Source of the DNA: a bacterium
Lineage (GTDB): Bacteria > SZUA-182 > SZUA-191 > JAJRXT01
Direction of reading: 5' to 3'
DNA: 9,577 bases
Assembly: GCA_024277605.1 (NCBI GenBank)
Contig: JAJRUU010000068.1
Location: 1-9,577, forward strand
Position numbers and translations under genes: made by a program. A model generated the notes under the pieces. It did no database searches. It was given only the letters and a program-made list of their open reading frames with translations, and had not been told where the DNA came from. Positions 5,612 through 9,577 of this stretch are shown here, in pieces. Within the stretch, counting starts at the first letter, position 1, and each line of letters opens with the position of its first letter.

Positions 5612-6535
5612 TTGAAAGTGAGTTTTAGAGTTATTCAGACCGTTGTTGTGCTTACAGTAGTGGCTGTTCTTGGTTTGTCCTATGGCTGCGCCAAGCCACC
5701 CACCAAAGAGATGGCGGATGCAGAAGCGGCTTTAACAGCTGCAAAACTGGCAGAAGCAGATATATATGTTCCTAACGAATATCGAAGCGCTGAGGAAATG
5801 CTGGCTCAAGCCCAGGCTGAAATCCAAACCAAGGAGTATGGGTTGGCGAAAAACTCGGCTATTCAAACTATCGGCATAGCTGAACAAGCAAAAGAGCACG
5901 CTATTAGTGCAAAGGCAGCGGCCAAGATTGAAGCAGCAGGGATAATGGCGGAATTAAAGACAACTTTAGAGGAAGCTGAAGCTGCCCAGGCGCTGAAATA
6001 CAACGCTAGCGCTTACAATCGGCTATTGAAAATAAGTGATGAGATTGGAGCTGATTTTGAAGCTGAAAAATACTTGGATGTTATTGCTAAAGGGAGAACA
6101 GCTATAGCCGAAGCCAGGGAATTGGCTTCCTCTTCGCGCTTGGCTGCGGCAGAGGAAGCCCGGCGTAAGGCGGAAGAGGAAGTTCGGCGTAAGACGGCAG
6201 AAAATGCCCGCCGTCTGGCGGCAGAAGAAGCCCGTCTCAGGGCCGAAGAAGAAGCCCGCCGTCTGGCCGAAGAACTTGCCAGAGCTAAGCCTCCTTCTCA
6301 TATAGTAACCGCTGGTGAATGTTTATGGGTAATCTCTGAGAAGGAAAAGATTTATGACAATCCATTTCAATGGCCGCTAATATATAAAGCCAACCGCTCG
6401 CAAATTCGAGACCCTGATTTAATCTTTCCCGGACAGGATTTCAAGATTCCACGCAATGTCTCAGAGGGTGAGGTTAAGGAAGCTGCCTATATGGCGAAGA
6501 ACCGGGGGCCGTGGTCGCTTTATGATGGGAAATAA
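5612..6535 (+). CDS. LysM lipoprotein with DUF4398-like region and coiled coil
   Basis: A 307-residue envelope protein, probably lipid-anchored and peptidoglycan-binding. A hydrophobic signal segment (about 8-25) ends at YGCAKPP; C26 is the likely lipidated residue, although the lipobox (L22-S-Y-G-C26) is imperfect, with Ser at -3 and Tyr at -2. Residues about 30-110 resemble the DUF4398 type: alanine-rich helices with EMADAEAAL, ADIYVPNEYRSAEEML and a KEYGLAK-like segment. A long charged coiled coil follows (about 165-225), including five eight-residue repeats. Residues 229-280 form a LysM domain (HIVTAGECLWVISE ... YKANRSQIRDPDLIFPGQ), a module that binds N-acetylglucosamine in peptidoglycan. 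The TTG start has AAGGAGG eight bases upstream; GTG at 5618 is a possible alternative. It has its own promoter and terminator, so it is a single-gene unit. No enzymatic domain is seen. The layout suggests a spacer or stiffening link between membrane and wall; that is inference. Confidence 0.85.
   Translation: MKVSFRVIQTVVVLTVVAVLGLSYGCAKPPTKEMADAEAALTAAKLAEADIYVPNEYRSAEEMLAQAQAEIQTKEYGLAKNSAIQTIGIAEQAKEHAISAKAAAKIEAAGIMAELKTTLEEAEAAQALKYNASAYNRLLKISDEIGADFEAEKYLDVIAKGRTAIAEARELASSSRLAAAEEARRKAEEEVRRKTAENARRLAAEEARLRAEEEARRLAEELARAKPPSHIVTAGECLWVISEKEKIYDNPFQWPLIYKANRSQIRDPDLIFPGQDFKIPRNVSEGEVKEAAYMAKNRGPWSLYDGK
6149..6268 (+). repeat. Five tandem 24-nt coding repeats
   Basis: Five consecutive 24-base units encode AEEARRKA, EEEVRRKT, AENARRLA, AEEARLRA and EEEARRLA (residues 180-219 of the LysM lipoprotein). 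The DNA units are alike (gcagaagaagcccgccgt pattern), so they arose by tandem duplication. The eight-residue period differs from the seven of a simple coiled coil. Confidence 0.8.
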
Positions 6536-6594
6536 GCTTCATATCACCGTGAGCTAGAAGCCTGTGCCATGGGCTATTATGATGTAGTTATGGG

Positions 6595-6634
6595 AAACTC
6601 TTGGTAATACAATAGCCAGGAGTTTTCTTTTTTT
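6595..6634 (+). terminator. Strong intrinsic terminator, 22 bases before pgpH
   Basis: AACTCTTGG (6596-6604) pairs with CCAGGAGTT (6616-6624) with one G-T pair, extendable by an A-T pair at 6595/6625, and is followed by TTCTTTTTTT. It ends the LysM gene transcript. Because only 22 bases separate it from the pgpH start codon, it also lies in any pgpH leader and may act as an attenuator. Confidence 0.9.
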
Positions 6635-6656
6635 AGGGTACCCTTTAGGGTAAGGC

Positions 6657-9038
6657 ATGCCGCTACTCAATAAACCAAAAAAACCCCATCCCGGTAACCG
6701 TCCCTTTCCGCAAGGGGGTAAACCCGCTAAATATCAGGGAAAGGCAAAGATATATTCCTGGATTTGGTGGGGAGGGTTAACTTTAGCGCTTACCTTTTTA
6801 GCGCTTCCCGACTGGCAAACGTCCACCCAGGTGTTAACCGTAGGGGATATTTGTCCCAAAGACATCAAAGCCTCCTTTGATTTTAGTGTAGAAGATAAAC
6901 CCACCACTGTTAAACGCCAGACCGAAGCGGTAGAAAATGTTCCGGCAGTTTATGATTTTGATGCTGATTTTTCTAGGCTGGCAGAACAGGTTAGATTTTT
7001 CTTTGGACAGAAGACAAACTTTTATCAAAGAAAGCCGGCAGCAAGCCCCGAAAATAAAAGCACAGAATCAAATTTTGACACCCTGGAAGCCCCCCTTAAA
7101 CAACCCAGCCTTGACTTGGATCAGCTTACCCCGGAGGAGAGATGGAAATTATTCTCTCAACAAAGCAGCTTAAGAATTTCCCTGGCAAATTTTATCGCTC
7201 TTGAAGACTCCCTATTTGATCAGGCGCTCCAGAGTTCGGCAATAAACCTGGCCGTTTCCGCCACTAAGAGGGGAATTGTAGGCAACAAGGAATTACTAAT
7301 TGCTGAAAAGCTGAAGGGCATCACCAAAAGAGACTTAAACACCAAGCAAGAGCAAGTTACTAAAGATGTTTATCAATTCTTGAATATGAATGAGGCTAAA
7401 GAATATATAGAAAAAACTGCCGCAGACACCATGTCTATGGATGAGATTTCCAAACAAATTGTCGTGGAACTTGCCCAACAAACAATTCATCCCAATCTTT
7501 TCTTTAATAAAAGAGAAACCGAAGAACGCAAGCAGCAAGCCAGAGATGACATAAAACCGGTCTTTTTCCAAACCAAAAAAGGGGAGATGATAATCCGCGA
7601 AGGAGAACGGGTAAAAGAAGACCAATTAGCCAGACTTAAGTCACTGAGGAACCTGAAAAAACATCATGCGCTGCCCTCTATTATTCCGGGACTGATTTTT
7701 TTGAGCCTCATGGTATTGTATTTTATGTACTCCTATATAAAGAAATTTAAGCCCGGCATTGAAACCAAACAGTTACAGTTGCTGGTAGTTATTTTGTTGG
7801 GCAGCCTGTTGTTAACCAAATTCTTTGGCTTTATCGCCGGTATTCTGTCGGCAGCCACACCTGATGTCAGCTCTCAGGCTTATTATAATGCTATTCCGTT
7901 TGCTGCGGGAGCGCTGTTAGTGGCCTTGTTGGTGGATGCACAACTGGGGGTTATGTTTGCGGTGATGGCGGCTATTCTGGCGAGCATGCAATTCAGATAT
8001 GAATTCAACTTCTTTTTGATTAGTCTTTTTGGTAGTATTGGGGCGGTTTATGGAGTAACCCGGCATCAATCACGTACTGCTATTCTGCGGGCCGGACTAT
8101 TGGTAAGCGGTATAAACCTGGTGCTTATTATTTCGCTTAATTTGATAAAAAGCAAACCGGTTGCGCTGGATATAATCTATGAATGTTTAGGCGGCATAGC
8201 CGCTGGATTAATCGTAGCGACTATTGCCTCAGCGGCGCTGCCGATTCTGGAGTATTTGTTCAAAATAACGACTGATATCAGGTTGCTGGAATTGTCCAAC
8301 TTAAACCAGGTATTGCTTAAGCAGTTAGCTTTGGAAGCCCCCGGAACATATCACCATAGTATCATTGTCGGTAGTCTGGCCGAAGCTGCGGCTGAAGCTA
8401 TCGGGGCCAATTCGCTGCTTTCCCGCATTGGCGCCTACTATCATGATATCGGGAAGATAACCAAAGCCGAATATTTTATCGAAAATCATCCCAATGCCGA
8501 TCGTAAACATAAAAAATTAACTCCCAGCATGAGTGCCTTAATTATAATTTCACACGTAAAAGAAGGGGTGGAGCTGAGTGCCCAGCACAAATTGCCACCT
8601 ATTATTGGTGACGTTATCAAACAGCATCATGGCACCAGCTTAATAAAATTTTTCTATCATAAGGCCTGTGAACAAAAATCGGCGATACAGGCAATAAATG
8701 AAAACGATTTCCGCTATTCAGGCCCCAAACCCCAAACCAAGGAAACCGGCATTATCATGCTGGCCGATACCGTGGAAGCTACCTCACGCACCCTTAATGA
8801 TCCTACGCCTACCCGTATCAGGAATATGGTAAAAAGGGGCCTAAATGACATATATCATGACGGTCAGTTAGATGAATGCGACTTAACACTCAAGGATTTA
8901 AACCTGATTACCGAGAGTTTTGTGCGCATCTTAACCAGCGTATTCCATACCCGGATAGATTATCCAGAAGTCAAACAGGTTGATGCAGAGCGAGTTAAAA
9001 AATGGGAATTGAAATCCAAAATAAGCAACGAAAGCTGA
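6657..9038 (+). CDS. pgpH: 7TM-HD cyclic-di-AMP phosphodiesterase PgpH
   Basis: PgpH-type proteins hydrolyse the second messenger c-di-AMP to pApA at the inner membrane. The 793 residues show, in order: a basic N-terminus, one membrane helix (about 35-50), a large outside domain (about 51-338, the 7TM-HD extracellular sensor), a seven-helix membrane block (about 340-360, 374-398, 410-428, 430-447, 450-468, 478-498, 506-530), and a cytoplasmic HD domain (about 555-765). The metal site is complete: H567 (GTYHHS), H596-D597 (YYHDIGK), H633 (ISHVKEG), H657-H658 (KQHHGTS) and D704 (LADTVEA). A low-complexity stretch at about 124-160 lies in the outside domain. Start ATG 6657 has AGGG six bases and AAGG one base upstream; ACCC (6640-6643) could pair with GGGT (6648-6651) over the ribosome site. 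It overlaps ybeY by 37 bases. The usual phoH partner is not upstream. The HD wording resembles deltaproteobacterial members from memory. Confidence 0.95.
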   Translation: MPLLNKPKKPHPGNRPFPQGGKPAKYQGKAKIYSWIWWGGLTLALTFLALPDWQTSTQVLTVGDICPKDIKASFDFSVEDKPTTVKRQTEAVENVPAVYDFDADFSRLAEQVRFFFGQKTNFYQRKPAASPENKSTESNFDTLEAPLKQPSLDLDQLTPEERWKLFSQQSSLRISLANFIALEDSLFDQALQSSAINLAVSATKRGIVGNKELLIAEKLKGITKRDLNTKQEQVTKDVYQFLNMNEAKEYIEKTAADTMSMDEISKQIVVELAQQTIHPNLFFNKRETEERKQQARDDIKPVFFQTKKGEMIIREGERVKEDQLARLKSLRNLKKHHALPSIIPGLIFLSLMVLYFMYSYIKKFKPGIETKQLQLLVVILLGSLLLTKFFGFIAGILSAATPDVSSQAYYNAIPFAAGALLVALLVDAQLGVMFAVMAAILASMQFRYEFNFFLISLFGSIGAVYGVTRHQSRTAILRAGLLVSGINLVLIISLNLIKSKPVALDIIYECLGGIAAGLIVATIASAALPILEYLFKITTDIRLLELSNLNQVLLKQLALEAPGTYHHSIIVGSLAEAAAEAIGANSLLSRIGAYYHDIGKITKAEYFIENHPNADRKHKKLTPSMSALIIISHVKEGVELSAQHKLPPIIGDVIKQHHGTSLIKFFYHKACEQKSAIQAINENDFRYSGPKPQTKETGIIMLADTVEATSRTLNDPTPTRIRNMVKRGLNDIYHDGQLDECDLTLKDLNLITESFVRILTSVFHTRIDYPEVKQVDAERVKKWELKSKISNES

Positions 9039-9433
9039 AAGTAGAGCTGAAAACCCTGCGACAATTTTTGCAAAATATTGCGCTGGATTTAGCAATAACG
9101 GATAAAGAATTGAGTGTAGTTTTAGTAAGCGATAAACGGATTGCCCAATTAAATCAGCAATACCGCAAACAGGCAAAAGCAACGGATGTACTGGCCTTCG
9201 CCATGCAGGAAGGAGAATTCTCCCAATTAAATCCCCAACTCCTGGGGGATGTGGTCATCTCAGTAGAAACTGCGCAGCGTCAGGCTCAAGCCCAACCGCA
9301 TAGCCTGATTAGGGAGCTGCAAATACTAACTATCCATGGGGTATTGCATCTACTGGGCTATGATCATGTAAAAGATTCAGAAGCAGAACAAATGCAGCAA
9401 AAAGAACAGCAATTGCTAAAGTGGGCCAACTAA
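9002..9433 (+). CDS. ybeY: Endoribonuclease YbeY, rRNA maturation factor
   Basis: YbeY is a single-metal endoribonuclease needed for 16S rRNA 3'-end processing and ribosome quality control in the cytoplasm. The 143 residues are a normal length. The signature HGVLHLLGYDH (112-122) gives the three zinc-binding histidines H112, H116 and H122. The family motifs YRKQAKATDVLAF and LLGDVVIS are also present. The ATG at 9002 lies inside the end of pgpH, in another frame, and the family N-terminus (IEIQNKQRKLKV) fits this start. No strong ribosome site is seen, so translation is probably coupled to pgpH. The pgpH-ybeY order is widely conserved and is usually followed by dgkA, cdd or era; here an insertion sequence follows. 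Confidence 0.95.
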   Translation: MGIEIQNKQRKLKVELKTLRQFLQNIALDLAITDKELSVVLVSDKRIAQLNQQYRKQAKATDVLAFAMQEGEFSQLNPQLLGDVVISVETAQRQAQAQPHSLIRELQILTIHGVLHLLGYDHVKDSEAEQMQQKEQQLLKWAN

Positions 9434-9442
9434 TATCATCTT

Positions 9443-9577
9443 CTAGGAGTCTGTCGGACTTTAGCAGCAGAATATGGTATAATGGTCGGAAATAAATCTT
9501 TGCCATGAAGGGGCCAAAAGATGAGTGTTAAATTTATACTGACCGACCGGGAGACGCCTTATTTGTTACCGCCGTCA
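9443..9577 (+). mobile_element. Left end of an IS1182-family insertion sequence (partial)
   Basis: Inferred from the transposase start at 9521. The left boundary is an estimate: the stretch CTAGGAGTCTGTCGGACTTT (9443-9462), with an internal AGTC/GACT inverted repeat, is where the terminal repeat should lie, ten bases after the ybeY stop. CTAG at its edge might be a target duplication. A perfect TATAAT (9478-9483) without a good -35 box is a possible transposase promoter. The right end lies outside the window, so completeness cannot be judged. Confidence 0.6.
9521..9577 (+). CDS. IS1182-family transposase, N-terminal 19 codons
   Basis: ATG 9521 opens a frame reading MSVKFILTDRETPYLLPPS up to the window edge. 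The Q/T-P-YLLPPS motif is the typical N-terminus of IS1182-family DDE transposases, whose usual continuation (a WLP...HLA segment) would lie just outside. AAGGGG (9508-9513) lies seven bases upstream. An ATG at 9505 is in another frame. Only 19 residues are visible, so the family call rests on one motif, and whether the gene is intact is unknown. Confidence 0.7.
   Translation, partial: MSVKFILTDRETPYLLPPS

Noticed and set aside
6149..6268. CRISPR-like array
   Set aside because: The 24-base units are contiguous, in frame and coding, with no spacers.
6023..6301. 92-codon open frame on the - strand opposite the LysM coiled coil
   Set aside because: It is the antisense of the tandem repeat; the Phe/Gly/Cys-rich product is a typical composition artefact and has no start signals.
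7335..7625. 96-codon - strand frame opposite pgpH
   Set aside because: It is Phe-rich and antisense to the charged outside domain of PgpH, with no supporting signals.
1..9577. A new defence or multi-gene accessory system
   Set aside because: Apart from the LysM lipoprotein and TPR protein, all full genes are recognisable housekeeping or envelope genes; no toxin, nuclease-ATPase, reverse transcriptase or phage cluster is present.

Overview
The window holds nine recognisable genes on the + strand, plus a probable gene start on the - strand at the left edge. It looks like a chromosomal housekeeping region of an anaerobic-type diderm bacterium, with moderate GC as judged by eye. Several features suggest a deltaproteobacterial-type lineage (Desulfuromonadota/Desulfobacterota or a relative). 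These are the order TPR protein - aroQ - Xaa-Pro peptidase - efp - accB, an alanine/glutamate-rich lipoprotein ending in LysM, and the wording of the EF-P and 7TM-HD proteins as I remember those families. Strong AAGGAGG ribosome sites, TTG starts and the IS1182-type element would also fit Clostridia, so the assignment is an inference and cannot be settled without a search.

Layout: (1) 1-64, a short open start of a divergent unknown gene. (2) 178-1476, a membrane processive family-2 glycosyltransferase, closed by a strong intrinsic terminator. (3) 1502-1817, a leader with a good sigma70/sigmaA-type promoter and a REP-like nested inverted repeat. (4) 1818-4643, the TPR protein, aroQ, a Xaa-Pro peptidase and efp. 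(5) a 316-bp gap rich in small hairpins, then accB (4960-5412) without accC. (6) a lipoprotein with coiled coil and LysM (5612-6535) under its own promoter, ended by a strong terminator. (7) pgpH (6657-9038) overlapping ybeY (9002-9433). (8) from about 9443, the left end of an IS1182-family insertion sequence whose transposase runs out of the window.

Functionally the region mixes envelope polysaccharide synthesis, shikimate pathway and fatty-acid precursor supply, translation rescue at polyproline stretches (EF-P), proline-peptide turnover, peptidoglycan binding, c-di-AMP breakdown and rRNA maturation. I see no novel multi-gene system. The most interesting points are regulatory and structural: a terminator with a possible antiterminator directly in front of pgpH, a nearly leaderless TTG-started peptidase gene, competing hairpins before an accB that lacks accC, a 5 x 24-nt coding repeat in the LysM protein, and a REP-like element in the TPR leader.
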